This document shows positions 53,401 to 63,704 of a stretch of 64,000 nucleotides of DNA, one piece after another; within the stretch, counting starts at the first letter, position 1; each line of letters begins with the position of its first letter. A program made the translations under genes and the position numbers. This stretch comes from Hemicordylus capensis. Taxonomy: Eukaryota > Chordata > Lepidosauria > Squamata > Cordylidae. The notes beneath the pieces were generated by a model. That model ran no database searches. It saw nothing but the letters and a program-made list of their open reading frames with translations, and was not told the DNA's origin. The stretch is taken from the NCBI RefSeq assembly GCF_027244095.1, contig NC_069670.1, positions 14,341,320 to 14,405,319 of the forward strand, in the 5' to 3' direction.

Positions 53401-56400
53401 TGCACGGTTTCCCCTCAGCGGTCTTTCCTCTAAGTCAGCCTTCTACCAGCCCTAGCAGATCCCACTGAGGAGTGTAAAGACACCCCCATCTGTCTGTCAC
53501 AAGCCACGTAAGGCTCTTGGGCAGCTATTATTAATATTAATAGTCAACTGACAGCAAAGATTTCCCATAAGTGGTCTCAGAGGCGGCAGCTGGCCCCTTC
53601 CGTACTCGCAAGCCTCCGTAAGATACAGAGCATCGCCACTGGGGTGTCCCTCTCTTTCCTTCTGCACTCCAGAGCTTTTTGGAGTGAGGCACCACCCCAG
53701 AGACATCCACACTCCCGCTCTACGTCCCGCTTCGGGATAAGCTCCACCACTCAAGGGACGGCAGCCTTGCTGCGAATTTTCATCCTCTTCAGTAGGCAGA
53801 AACTGGCCAGTTCCTGTGGCAGGATGGATCAGGAGGCATCTCTAACTCTATAGCCAAAAATAGCTCTGGGTCCTGGGGATGACCTTCTCTCGTGGGTTTT
53901 TTTTTAAAAGGGGTTAATATAGCCACACATGTTTATAATTTACTGCTACTGAAGTTCACATTTTCTTGCATTCCACGGTCTGTTTTTATATTTGGATGCA
54001 GTACATCCTGAAACCAAGGGAGGCTCCTCCCGCTGAAGAAAACTTCGTATAGCCCTGTCTCCAAAGCAAACACACACCCGCTTTGATAACTTTCTCCACA
54101 GCTGGACAAGACAGCAGAAAACTCCCCCTGTACCTTGCTTTCTTAAGGTTTAAAGCAGAAAGGCCCAGGGCACGTTTTGCTGCCCAATGATGATTCGGAG
54201 ATATGTTTATTTTCCCTGAGAAGCAGCACGTGCTGGTGTATTCCTCGCTGCAGTTTAGGAAGGTGACAGAATGGCATAGGCTCAGGGATCGAGCTCAGGC
54301 TTTGCATGCACAGGCTCCCAAGATCTATTCCCTGCTTCTCCACTTAACAGTTAGGCTGGAAAGGCCCGATCCGGTTTGGAGAGCTGCTGCAAGTCAAAGC
54401 TGGCAATACTAGATGGACAAATGGCCCAACTTGATAGACAGCAGCTTCAGAGGTTCAGGTAAGGCTTTTTTTATACCCTGGCTTAGAAAGTTAGATGGAA
54501 CCAAAATTCAAACAAGCACCATGTTGGTTTAATCAGACCCCCCAGAACAAGAATATCTGGTGTCGGAGGAAGATGCAATTGCCCACAGACAAGTGAAGGA
54601 ACAAAAGCTCCTTGTCTCAGCATTTCCGGGGCTTCCTAGACGGCAGGTATGCCTCCTAAACCCACCGCTCTGCATAGGGCCAAGGCATCATTTACAGGAG
54701 GAAAGAAGAGGAAGCAGGCAGGCACACACTCACCAATGGTGGGGTCATGATCTTCTGGGAAGCGGTGACTAATGAACTGCATGGTCATGGCTAGAAGGGA
54801 CACACAAGAGCAGATGATTAGGGCGACAAGGAAGAACGAACCAAACCACTGCATCAGAAGTCACTGGGTGTGTATAATCCCACAGCCATGTGTATAATCC
54901 CACAGTCCTGAACTCCTCTAAAGGAGAACAAGATGCACAGTACACACGTGCACACACACAGGAGAGCAAGGGGAATGCATCTCGCTACGCACAGGGCTGG
55001 CCTTTTCTGTCAGAGAGAGGAGGAAGTTCAGATTTGGGTGGACGTCCTGTAGGGCTCCTGGCAGTGATTCCAGGGAGTGAACCCAGCCCAGATTTTCATG
55101 GACACAGACAGGGCTTGTAGATGCCAGGCACATCATGTGTGAGGATGAAGCTTGACTTTCCAAGGGTGGAACCACCATCTGAGCTGCAGAGAGGTACCTG
55201 GTTGCCCACAATATTGCTGCCCCTTCCTAGGAATCCAGGGCTTTTTTCCAGGGTGCCCTCCAACTTTGGGGGTGGGGTGAATATCTTGAATGAGCTACTC
55301 AAAGAGGGCCATCGCCCCATTTTTAATCATTTATTCAATGTATATACTGCCCTTCCTAAAGTGGCTCAGGGCAGTTTAAAATAACACACACATAATACAA
55401 CAATACACATAAACACACATTATAAAAAGGAGCCAGCGTGGTGTAGTAGTTAGAGTGCTGGACTAGGACCGGGGAGACCCGAGTTCAAATCCCCATCCAG
55501 CCACAATACTAGCTGGGTGACTCTGGGCCAGTCGCTTCTCTCTCAGCCTAACCTACTTCACAGGGTTGTTGTGAAAGAGAAACTTAAGTATGTAGTACAC
55601 CACTCTGGGCTCTTTGGAGAAGAAGCGGGCTATAAATGTAATAACAACAACGTTTCTGGCTTTAAAAAAAACCCAAAACCTTCCCTCTCGTTTTTCCTGC
55701 CCCCCCCCCATATCCCGCACCTAGGTACCTCAGATCCATTCAAGTCAGCCCCCTCTCACACCCTTTTCTTCCCATCACTCCTTTTATTTCCATACCCCAC
55801 CCAGTTCCAGCCCTTCCTTTCCATACAAGCCGATTTCTCCTCCTTAGTAGAGTGACCAGTAACCTCGACTACTATATGAAAGGCCACGATGCCATATTAT
55901 GATGGAGAATGCCCCTCTAAAGGGCGGGGGGGCTCAGTGGTAGCGAACCTACTTTGCACACAGAGGGTCCCTGCTCCAATCAATGCCTGCCAGAGAAAGG
56001 CCCAGCCTGAAAGCCCGCAGGAAAGAAGTAACTGACGTACTTCCTGACTATCCAAGTAGTTACTATGCAAATAACCAAGCCATTTTGGGGAAGAGCTCTC
56101 TCAGCCCTGACGTCACTTGGATGCCCGGCATCATCCTGCGGGCTATGCAGGGGAATGCAGGGGAATGTTGCCATGCAGAATTCCAGGTGGATGGCAAAAA
56201 GGTCATTCGTATGGCCTTATTTTCATGTCGATGAGCCCTGTTGGATCAGGCTGTCCAACTAGTGTTCAGCATCCCATTTCTAAGTCAGACTCGGAGAAAT
56301 CCACAAGCAGCATATGAAAGCGACTGATGAAGTGTTTATTCCCCAATGTCTACAGTTGAGAGATAAATAGAACTTGACTAGTTTGGGACAGTATACACAT

Positions 56401-58408
56401 TTGATAAATAATAATAATAATAATTATTATTATTATAGTAGTAGTAGTAACCAAGACCGTAGCCATCCCTTCTCTCTGAGTTTACCTACTTTACCTTTAA
56501 AGACACCCAAACAAGCAATTAAATTCAGCGGCAGAGAAGATCTCCACAATTTCTACAGCATTAAAAGAAGCATACCATTACTGTACACAAATCTTTTTTT
56601 TTTTTAAAGATCTACCTAGATTCTGGAAAGCTGCTAGCAATACTGATACCAGTGCCAAGGTGGGTGTACCAGGCACCTGACAGTATAAGGAAACAACTTC
56701 TTATTTCGAAACATCTCTATCTACATCTCCCTGGCTTCAGCTGACTAAAGCTAAACACCCCACCACCAAGATGAGTCAATCACAAGGCAGTAAGACTATC
56801 TGCTGAGCCCGTGTTTAATTTTTGCTGAGTATTTGGCAATGGGCGATGCTTTATAAATACGAGTGAAAGAAAATAGACAAGAACTGCAGTGGGGAAAAAA
56901 CAAAAACAAGAAGCCAAATAAAAGTTTCTCTCAACAGTAAACATTGGGGGATCAACACTGTGTCACTTTCATACCCTGCGGCTGATTTCGTGCCATACGT
57001 TGTTGAATCGAGGTACCTTCGCCCGCACATCTTGTGAGGGATTCCCTATATCACCCCTCCATGACCCAATACTAGCGATGGGGTGGTAGTGGGGCGATCT
57101 AAGCAAACAGTTTAAAAAGCCACTAAAACTATTCCAGTTTGTAACAGCAAGTTCCATGTGCCAACACCTCTTGATAGAAACAATCTAAAACCACAGACTA
57201 AAGTCAATTAAAGCATTACAGCAGTTTTGATATATTGGAACGTGTTAAAAAGGCTAATAATAACAAGAGAAACAGAACGCAGCTAAAAGCAGGAGACTTA
57301 AAAATATATACATAACATTAAAACCACTCAAGCCGCCTTCCGCCACAGGATACTTTTTTTTAAAAAAGAGGGAAATGTACAGGTTTGCTCCTCATCCCTG
57401 AATCTCGCTTCAGTGAGTTCCACATGCAAACTCTCTCCTCAGTAATAACAACAATGAATTCAAGCAGCCGGCTTGTAACACGCCGATCAAGCCACTACAA
57501 CAGCCTTTCTACATCAGGTTTTTATTATTTGTTTAGCATCAGATACGGCCGTCATCTGCATTGTCTTAGGGCAGGAAGCGCCCCACACAAACTCCTCCCT
57601 AACAGTCATCAAAGTAGAAAAATAGATATGAAAAGAAGCAGCTGAAGAAAACCAGTTCAAGAACTCTCAGGGACAGACCCGGCATCTTGTGGCAGGGAGC
57701 TCCCTATGCCAACCCTGCCCTCTAATAACACCGGGACATATTAAGAGGAAAAGCCCCCGCCGAGAACAAAAAGGACAAGACAAAGTTCAACCACCGATCA
57801 AAACCATTGCAATCGCCACCCCGACCCTGGATGAGGCAATGCATTTAAGAGCCGGCGGCGTCAGCACCCAGATACGGTCCATCCTCCCGACATCTTGCAA
57901 AGACAGGGCAATCCCTCGCCCCCAAGTAATTCCAGGACATATTAAAAAAAGAAAAAGAAAGGAGGAATCATCATCATCATAGCCAAATCCAACCCAGTCA
58001 CTGCAACGATCCTCTCTAATAAGGCAATGCAGTTTTTCAAAACATATATATTATTTTTTAAAAATATATTAAAATTAAAATATATTAAATATTAAAAATA
58101 TTAAAAAATAAATATTTGAAATAAATAAATAAGAGAAAAAGAAGGGGACAGGAGTCAGGCGCGCTCCCTCCTCCCCGCACCCTGTGGCAGAGAGTTCCGC
58201 GGGAGAGCCCCACCACCCCCTCCGCTTCTCCCCCTCCCCGCTGACGTCATCGCCCCCACGCACCGCTCTTGCCGACGCCGCCCGCGCCCAGCATCACCAG
58301 CTTGTACTCGCGGGGCTGCCCCGGGGGAGGGGAGCGCGGCAGGGCCGGGGAGGCCCGCTGCTCCCCCGCGCCGCCGGCCAGCCCCCGCGGCCCCCCTGAG
58401 CCGTCCAT
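50174..58408 (-). CDS. RIT1: RIT1 (Ras-like without CAAX 1), complete, five coding exons, 232 aa
   Basis: RIT1 is a small GTPase of the Ras family that signals through RAF/MAPK, p38 and AKT at the plasma membrane. Exons are 58264-58408, 54734-54790, 53208-53281, 51717-51908 and 50174-50404, all in frame. Visible motifs: P-loop GAGGVGKS (41-48), switch I around HDPTIEDAYK, DTAGQ (88-92), NKSD (147-150) and ETSA (175-178). The polybasic C-terminus [17 protein letters not shown] has no CAAX box, as is diagnostic for RIT proteins. The N-terminus before REYKLVML is about 13 residues longer than the human 219-aa form and rich in Gly and Pro. RIT2 is excluded by gene order and by the C-terminal sequence. 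Confidence 0.97.
51338..51643 (-). repeat. 5S/tRNA composite SINE in RIT1 intron 4
   Basis: Tail GGGACATAGGGACCTGCCAT. The head is CCTGCTTAGCTAAGGGGACG on plus. It lies in the intron between coding exons 4 and 5, sense to the gene. Confidence 0.8.
51717..51908 (-). CDS. RIT1: RIT1 coding exon 4 (residues 93-156)
   Basis: It encodes [20 protein letters not shown], the [18 protein letters not shown] helix and [13 protein letters not shown]. The acceptor is TTCCCAG, preceded by a long T-rich tract, and the donor is CAG/GTGAGG. Confidence 0.96.
52036..52072. mobile_element. hAT-type MITE fragment
   Basis: ACTACAACTCCCATCATCCC is the family inner arm, with no matching right arm. Confidence 0.5.
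52335..52425 (+). mobile_element. CR1-like LINE 3' terminal fragment
   Basis: TGTGGGCTCCTCAGCGGAAT and GGCCTGATCCAGCGGGGCTT are the terminal sequence of the same LINE family. Confidence 0.6.
52670..52875 (+). repeat. AAGAGGCACCTTTTAA-family repeat, internally deleted
   Basis: GACAAAGAGGTGTCTTTTCA and GATTGGGAGCCTCTTTGGGG. The middle is missing. Confidence 0.6.
52905..53110 (+). repeat. AAGAGGCACCTTTTAA-family repeat
   Basis: CAAAGCGGGGCACCTTCTTA, AGAATATCTTCTAGTGGCTG and GACTGTGAGCTCTTGTGCGA. Confidence 0.55.
53208..53281 (-). CDS. RIT1: RIT1 coding exon 3 (residues 68-92)
   Basis: It encodes [20 protein letters not shown] and TAGQ, covering the effector region and switch II start. The acceptor is CGCACAG and the donor is CAG/GTATGT. 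Confidence 0.96.
54280..54455 (+). repeat. tRNA-Ala-like SINE, diverged
   Basis: GCTTTGCATGCACAGGCTCC and GAGAGCTGCTGCAAGTCAAA lie in family order. The tail is GATAGACAGCAGCTTC. Confidence 0.65.
54734..54790 (-). CDS. RIT1: RIT1 coding exon 2 (residues 49-67)
   Basis: A 57-base exon that encodes [18 protein letters not shown]. The acceptor is CTTCTAG and the donor is TTG/GTGAGT. Confidence 0.96.
55318..55400 (-). repeat. Repeat tail fragment
   Basis: TATACTGCCCTTCCTAAAGT and GGCTCAGGGCAGTTTAAAAT on plus. Confidence 0.5.
55430..55655 (+). repeat. tRNA-derived SINE (Sauria type), full
   Basis: CCAGCGTGGTGTAGTAGTTA, GAGTTCAAATCCCCATCCAG and CTTTGGAGAAGAAGCGGGCT. Lies in RIT1 intron 1. Confidence 0.8.
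55925..56010 (+). repeat. tRNA-Ala-like SINE fragment
   Basis: GGGGGCTCAGTGGTAGCGAA and ACACAGAGGGTCCCTGCTCC are the tRNA-like half; the rest is missing. Confidence 0.6.
56222..56285 (-). mobile_element. CR1-like LINE 3' terminal fragment
   Basis: CCCTGTTGGATCAGGCTGTC and GTTCAGCATCCCATTTCT are the reverse of the family 3' end. Confidence 0.55.
57675..58045 (+). repeat. Two degenerate direct copies near the 3' end of RIT1 intron 1 repeats
   Basis: CCATTGCAATCGCCACC...GAGGCAATGCATTTAAG and CACTGCAACGATCCTC...AAGGCAATGCAGTTTTT are paired. GGCATCTTGTGGCAGGGA with GGGACATATTAAGAGG pairs with GACATCTTGCAAAGACAGGG and AGGACATATTAAAA. Confidence 0.55.
58025..58140 (+). repeat. AT-rich low-complexity tract near RIT1 exon 1
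   Basis: Runs of TATATTAAAA and AATAAATA, 120 bases from the first coding exon, in sharp contrast to the CpG island beside it. Confidence 0.8.
58264..58408 (-). CDS. RIT1: RIT1 coding exon 1 (residues 1-48)
   Basis: Start ATG at 58408-58406 ([10 protein letters not shown]), then a Gly/Pro/Ala-rich leader and [16 protein letters not shown]. The donor is AGCG/GTGCGT. It is strongly CpG-rich. A possible acceptor (GTCCTGACAG) just upstream means this could be exon 2 behind a non-coding leader. Confidence 0.93.
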
Positions 58409-58700
58409 CGCGGCGCTCCGAGGCTCCCCCCAGCCCGCCTGCCTCCCTGTCAGGACAACGGCCGCCGCCTCCTCATCGCCCCGCCCACCGCCAACAAAAT
58501 GGCGCCAACAACCGCCGCCTCTGTGGGGCGGAGTCAGCGCGCGCGGGGGAAAGCCACACCCCCTTCCCTTGGCTCCTCCTCCCCAAAGGGGTCCTCCGTC
58601 CCAGCACGCCTTCAGCTCCGTGTGGTTGTTGCAACGATACTTCCGGCTCCCAGCCGAAGGTGCGGGGCTGGTGGGGTGGTGTTGTTGGTCTTTACAAATG
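58409..58700 (-). promoter_or_regulatory. RIT1 CpG-island promoter
   Basis: The region upstream of the RIT1 start is CpG-rich. It contains a GC box (CCCCGCCCACC near 58480), AAAATGGCGCC at 58496-58506 (YY1-like) and ACTTCCGG at 58639-58646 (ETS). No TATA box was seen. Confidence 0.6.
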
Positions 58701-58930
58701 AACAAACGTGTTCATAAGGTTCATTCGAAGATCCACGACGAGGCGCTGACCCAGCGGTTCCCCTAGAACGTAGCCCTCGTACCCCCACCCCACCCCACCC
58801 ACAGGGGCTCAGCATCTCCTCTTATGCGGGGAGAATGCACAGCCCTCCTTCCCGCTGAGCGAGACAGCGGCCTCCGTGGCCCGAGGAAGGAAATCCAGGC
58901 TGGCGTTTGCAGCGCTCGGTGTAAAAACTA

Positions 58931-59075
58931 GAGCAAGGTTTCTCAACCTGGGGGTGCCAGCTGTTGACGGACTACAACTCCCATCACCCCCAGCCACAAT
59001 GGCCATGGCTGGGGGTGATGGGAGTTGTAGTCCCTCAACATCTGGGGCCCCCAGGTTGAGAAACCCTGAACTAGG
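58931..59075. mobile_element. hAT-type MITE, near-perfect, with 8-bp target duplication
   Basis: AACTAGAG precedes CAAGGTTTCTCAACCTGGGG, and AACTAGGG follows CCCCAGGTTGAGAAACCCTG (7 of 8 flank bases equal). The inner arms GACTACAACTCCCATCACCC and GGGTGATGGGAGTTGTAGTC are perfect. Confidence 0.83.
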
Positions 59076-59825
59076 GCACTGGGCGAATTGCAGATGGGGG
59101 GCCGGGCGGGAAGCAGCAGGGCTGTGTACTCTTGAGCCAGCCTCCAGGCCTCACCTGCTGCCAAGGCACAAGGAGGATCCCCCACTCCTTTCAGGGCCCG
59201 GCCCCCAGACTCTCTCCTGGCTAGTGGCTGCAGCCGCAGAAGCTGGCAGGGTCTGGAGGAAGAGGGAGGGCCCTGGGCAGCAGGGAAGGCTCTCTACTCT
59301 TTGGGGCTGGATCGGGTCCGTCTCCGCTCCTCTCTATGGAAGATCTGTGAATCCTTGCCAGAGCTTCCTTAGGAAAGAAAATGAACAGGATTCCAATTTC
59401 CGGGTGGCCTAGGGGGATAAAAAGAAGCCAACCATCCCGTTTAAAGCCTGCCCTCGTATCCAGGACGTGCACAGTTTGGAGCGAGGTAATATTGCCAGGA
59501 ACAGAGCCCCACAGACTTGTTAACAGGCTTGGAAGAAGCTCAGCCACTCCTGGCAAGTAGGAACCCCCTGTGGGGGAGCCACGGCCCCCTCCCCCAAGGT
59601 GGTGGAGGTGGGACTCCCCATCCAGGCATGGACCACACCAAGACCTGCTTAGCTTCAAGCAAGGCGGCTGGATCACGTGCCCTTAGACTATGCTCTGAGA
59701 GCCTTAACACAGCTCATACTGGGGGGGCAACCATGTCTGTCCACTTGGCGGCCCGCCTGGCTTTCCAACAAAAACGGGAGCAACCAACAGAATATTCATC
59801 CATTTATCATGAAATTATGCTTCAA

Positions 59826-61030
59826 TTTATTTACAACACGTAACAAATCAGAGAAGAGTGCCTTGCTTTTTGTTTTTCATAGAAAGCTAGCCTGCCAGAT
59901 AGTTCTTGTGGAGGAAAGAAATCAACACTTATTCCAATACTTTGAACTTTTACTTGTCTTTCAAAACACAGATTGCAGAAATCCAGATCCCAACAGTGTA
60001 CCCTCTGCCGACGCCCGTCCCATCCCTGGGTTCTGCGCTCAGCAGAGGGATGAGTCACTATAAAACCATCCCAAGCGTCTTCTGTTTCTTCAGCCACTTC
60101 AGGATCTTGCCAGTTTCCAAAAAGATACACACTCAACAAATCTCCTTCATCAAAACCAGCCACCAAGTAGAGTTGGGTTGGAAGTGGGTTTTGGAACAGA
60201 GCAAGATTGTATTGATGCCGCTGCCGGAGAAAAAAGTCCACACCGAGCGGCCAGAGTAGAGTATGAGAATGGACGATTCTCAACGCCTCTTCCTACATAT
60301 CCCTTCAAGAAAGCCACGTATTGTTCCACACACTAATGTGACTTTGGGAAATTGGGGGCAGGAGGGAGGTGAACTAAATTTGCCTGTTCCCCCCTGCCTG
60401 CAAAAAACAAAACAAAACACCCCGTGTGCAGCCAATTAGGCTTAGAACTAGCAAAAAGAAAATTTTAAAAAATTCAAATTTCTAAGAGTGAGGGAAATCG
60501 ATCTTAAGCAAGGTGATCTTCAGGGCACGCTTCCTGCCACAGGCTCTCACCCCTCCATCGCAAGTCAAAAAGGGCCCAGTGTCACACACACAAAGTAAAA
60601 TCCAGTTATCAACGCAAACACAAAGCAGAACGGCAGCAGGCTAAATTAGGGACAAAAGACAAGCTTGCATGTTACAGTGAGCTCGGCTGACAGCCGCCTC
60701 TTCTAAAGTCCAGAACGGGAGGATGAGATAAGCGGGCAGGAAACGGGGAAGGCATCCCCTGCAAGCGTCACACCAACACTGTTATCCGCCAACTGGGTCC
60801 CGGCAAGCCTGTGATTTTAAGCAGTTGCTTTCGACGGACGAGTCCACTGCTGAAAGAGCAGGTTTGTTTTAAAACAACACAAGGAGCCTCCGCCACGGAA
60901 GAGGCGAACTGCATCTCGGAAGCTTGTGCAAGAGGCCAGGGGCGATGGACATTTTTGCAGAGACTGTTTGATCATATACATGCGTTATTGCTTGAGAGAG
61001 ACAATGGGCGTTGGTGCTGGTTGCAGGCAG
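59826..61030 (-). other. KHDC4 3' UTR to an AATAAA at 59826-59831
   Basis: Unique-looking, repeat-poor sequence follows the stop codon. A minus-strand AATAAA (TTTATT on plus) lies at 59826-59831. The end position is inferred from this signal. Confidence 0.55.
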
Positions 61031-61230
61031 CTAAGGCGCCATCCAAAAGGGCATCTGTTGCTTTGCCCGTTGTTGTGATGCTGGGTATTGGTATCCTAAA
61101 TTCCATCCCTGTGAAAAGCTACCTGTAGGTTTGTGACCCCCGTGGTCCTCCTCTTCGTCCGAGGAATCCCCGGCGTAAGCCACCAGCCCAAACACCTTTT
61201 CGCTGGTTTTCATTTTCTTCGCTGGATGAT
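61031..61230 (-). CDS. KHDC4: KHDC4 last coding exon with stop
   Basis: It encodes [20 protein letters not shown], an acidic [11 protein letters not shown] stretch, and [20 protein letters not shown] followed by FWMAP and TAG at 61033-61031. The acceptor is TCTTTAG. Confidence 0.95.
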
Positions 61231-63704
61231 CTAAAGAGGGAGACAGAGAGAGAGAGAAAAGAGAGACGCCAACCCACCCCAGAAGATTAAAAAAAAGAGA
61301 GAGAGAGAGAGAGATAAAACATTTCCCCCAAACATGTTAATTAAATAAGAGGCATCATTAAAAAATGGTTAGTTGGACACCATTTTGAGGTCACAGAGCC
61401 CACGGTCACCCCGGGCAGGTGGTCACACGAGCAGCATCAGTCATGGCACATGTGATCCGTCAGAACCATGTAAGAGAACAGAGAAGAGAGAAAAAAAAGA
61501 AAAAAAACACAAGAGAAGAAAAAGGCAAGTTAGCAAAATGAGACGAAAGGCTGGCAATTTCACCGTTAAAGAATACACGCGTCAAAAGTGGGGGGGGAGG
61601 GAAGTCCAAATATTGTTCAAAAAGGAGAGGAAGAAAATCTAACCCCAAAAGGGACGTCCTCTGTCTCCAAAAGGCTGAGCAGGTGCCAAATTTCAGGCTT
61701 AATTTGGTCAGCAGAAAAGCCAAGTTTAGCACCTAACTGGGGGGGGGGGGGGAGGAGGAGGAAAATAAACTAGACAGACATCATTTTAAATTTGCAAGTG
61801 CCCCATTTCCCACTCCAAATGCAGAACGGTCCTTTTCTAGAGCGTGTCCTGAGCTCACTGAGGGAAGAGGAGGAGGAGAGAGGGGCAGTGCTAGGGGAGG
61901 GTGACAAAAAGAGGAACGAAACCCCCAAACCTGGTGCCCCCAAAAAGGAGCCACTGCTCTTCCTGCCAGCAGGGAGAACTATCGATCCCAGAAACACTGA
62001 TCCAAGTATAGCTGGATGCAGCTTCTGCTGACCTTGTCAACACTCCTCATCCGAATGGGAGAAGGCCAGCTTATGGGCAGCCCTGACCTGTCTTCCCTCG
62101 AAGGGAACGTTTAGCCCCTTCGTCCTTTCCGGAGAGCCGTGCATGACAGAAATGAGAAGGAAAGGCACACAGAGCTTCTGGGATTCTTGTTCAGTGGCAC
62201 AAGCCTGGCTGGTAATTCCAACGTAGCCAAAAATAAAATAAAATACAGCAATCTAGAATAAAATACAGCAATCTAGCCTCAAAAAGTTCTCCAAAAAGGG
62301 GTGGGGGTGGGGGGATTGTCAGGGGCGACAAAAAGACTTGGCCGCAGACTTCCTAGCCACCAACGTCAATGGGGCTCTCAGAGGACAGGCAAAGGAATGG
62401 CGCATACGAGAGCGGAAAGAAGGCGTGGAGCTTAGCACTAGGGAGGGGCCGCTGCCGAGAGGCGGAGCTAGTCAGCGCTAGCAGGGTCAGAGCACCAGCC
62501 ACGCCTCCCCGCCGCACATGCTCACCATTGCCCAAGGACCCGTTTCTGTCTTCGGTGTCTGCCTTCATCCCGGTCACCGGTAACGCCGGCGGAGGCATCA
62601 GCTGCCTGTTCGGGGAAAGGAGAGCGGGGTTTTTCACGGCAGCTGCATTCCGAGTCATCTTTCCAAAGACCCTGCGAAACCCGCCCCAGTGATCTGCCCA
62701 AGGTGGTGGGACAAACGGTGCATCTCTACCAGACTCGCCTGCCTGGTTGTCTAGCAGCGTGAGTGTCTGTTTCCCATCCCAAAGGGCCCTGGGGAACGCA
62801 GAGCTGAGTTCTCCTCTCTGCGGTTTCAAAGAGTTAATTTGTGGCTCTGGATATCTCCGTGGACTGCTGAGGCCAGACCTTTAATATAGCTGCCACGCGA
62901 GGTATTGCGAGGCTATGGAAACAGCTCAGCTATCAACCACAGGTGAACGGATGGAGAAGATTTGGGAACGGACCGTCACGCACAAACCAGCTCAACGAGC
63001 GAGGAACCCAATTTTGACCACCCACAGCATGGCCATCTGCTTGCCTTTTGCATTTTCGATTTGAGCTCTTTCCCCAAGCCAGCATGTACTAAAGATGTAC
63101 ATGCACGTTTAGGCCCAAATGTAGACATTTCTAATCCTCCCTGGTGAGTGTAATGCATTGACTTTTCCTTGTTCCTCAGCCCAAAGACCTCACTTATTTG
63201 AAGGCAAAAAGTACTTTGTAATCTCTCAAATTTGTAGACCGCCCCACACTTCCATCTCGGGGTGGTTTTTGGATAATGCATTCAGTATTCCTACACCTGA
63301 TGTTTTTCTATGTTTAGGGATTTATTCGGAATACACAATTTAAAAACAACAACAACACTACACTGTTGTAAAAACGAAGTAGAAGCAATACTAGAAACAA
63401 AGTATTCTCTCTTTTTAAAAAGTATCAGACATCAAATGCCTGGGAAAAGAAAAGCGTCTTGATGCCTGAAATCCATGAAGGGAATCCGACAGATGGTGCC
63501 AAATTAAAGCCTTGGGGGGGGGGGGGCGGTTTTTAAATTCCACAAATAAGGTGCCACCACCAAAAAGGCCCTGTTGAAAATCGCCACCTACCTGTCCCTC
63601 TCTCTCTCCTTTCCTGAGGAACTTGCTGGCTTCGAACCCGCTCCATCCATCTCGGCCTGACTGGAGAAGCCTGCACCTAAATTAGTCATATGAATGGGTC
63701 CATG
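61031..63704 (-). CDS. KHDC4: KHDC4 (KIAA0907/BLOM7), last three coding exons; gene continues past the right edge
   Basis: KHDC4 is a nuclear KH-domain RNA-binding protein linked to pre-mRNA splicing (it associates with the PRP19/SNEV complex). Only the C-terminal part is here; the KH domains lie beyond base 64000. Three exons join in frame: 63592-63704 ([20 protein letters not shown] and SGKERERD), 62526-62605 ([20 protein letters not shown]) and 61031-61230. The last carries [20 protein letters not shown] and the C-terminus [12 protein letters not shown]. These match human KHDC4 closely. The gene follows RIT1 on the same strand, as in human 1q22. Confidence 0.95.
61231..62525 (-). other. 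KHDC4 last intron
   Basis: Contains GA-rich and G-rich runs (61245-61315, 61740-61753) and no recognised transposon. In mammals this gene hosts small nucleolar RNAs in introns. I could not recognise one here by eye. Confidence 0.45.
62526..62605 (-). CDS. KHDC4: KHDC4 second-last coding exon
   Basis: An 80-base exon that encodes [20 protein letters not shown] and NGSLGN. The acceptor is CGAACAG and the donor is ATG/GTGAGC. Confidence 0.94.
62606..63450 (-). other. KHDC4 second-last intron
   Basis: No recognised exon or repeat apart from the LINE remnant that starts near 63450. Confidence 0.45.
63450..63591 (-). mobile_element. L2/CR1-like LINE remnant ending at the KHDC4 exon donor
   Basis: GTGCCACCACCAAAAAGGCC then CTGTTGAAAATCGCCACCTA resembles a LINE section usually reading AAAAGGCCCTGTCTCG-TCGCCACC. 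It runs up to the exon at 63592. Confidence 0.55.
63592..63704 (-). CDS. KHDC4: KHDC4 third-last coding exon
   Basis: It encodes [20 protein letters not shown] then [18 protein letters not shown] (last codon split). The acceptor is CTCATAG and the donor is CAG/GTAGGT. A LINE remnant runs up to the donor. Confidence 0.94.

Larger units (their letters stand above)
55860..58023 (-). other. RIT1 intron 1, remaining part
   Basis: Apart from two small SINE/LINE fragments, an ATA/GTA microsatellite near 56408-56450 and the degenerate repeat pair at 57675, nothing is recognised. Confidence 0.5.

Noticed and set aside
61231-63591. SNORA80E/SCARNA4-type small RNAs, known in introns of mammalian KHDC4
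   Set aside because: I looked for an H/ACA shape with hinge and ACA boxes on the minus strand and found only weak stems. Those small RNAs may lie in introns outside the window. A covariance-model search would decide.
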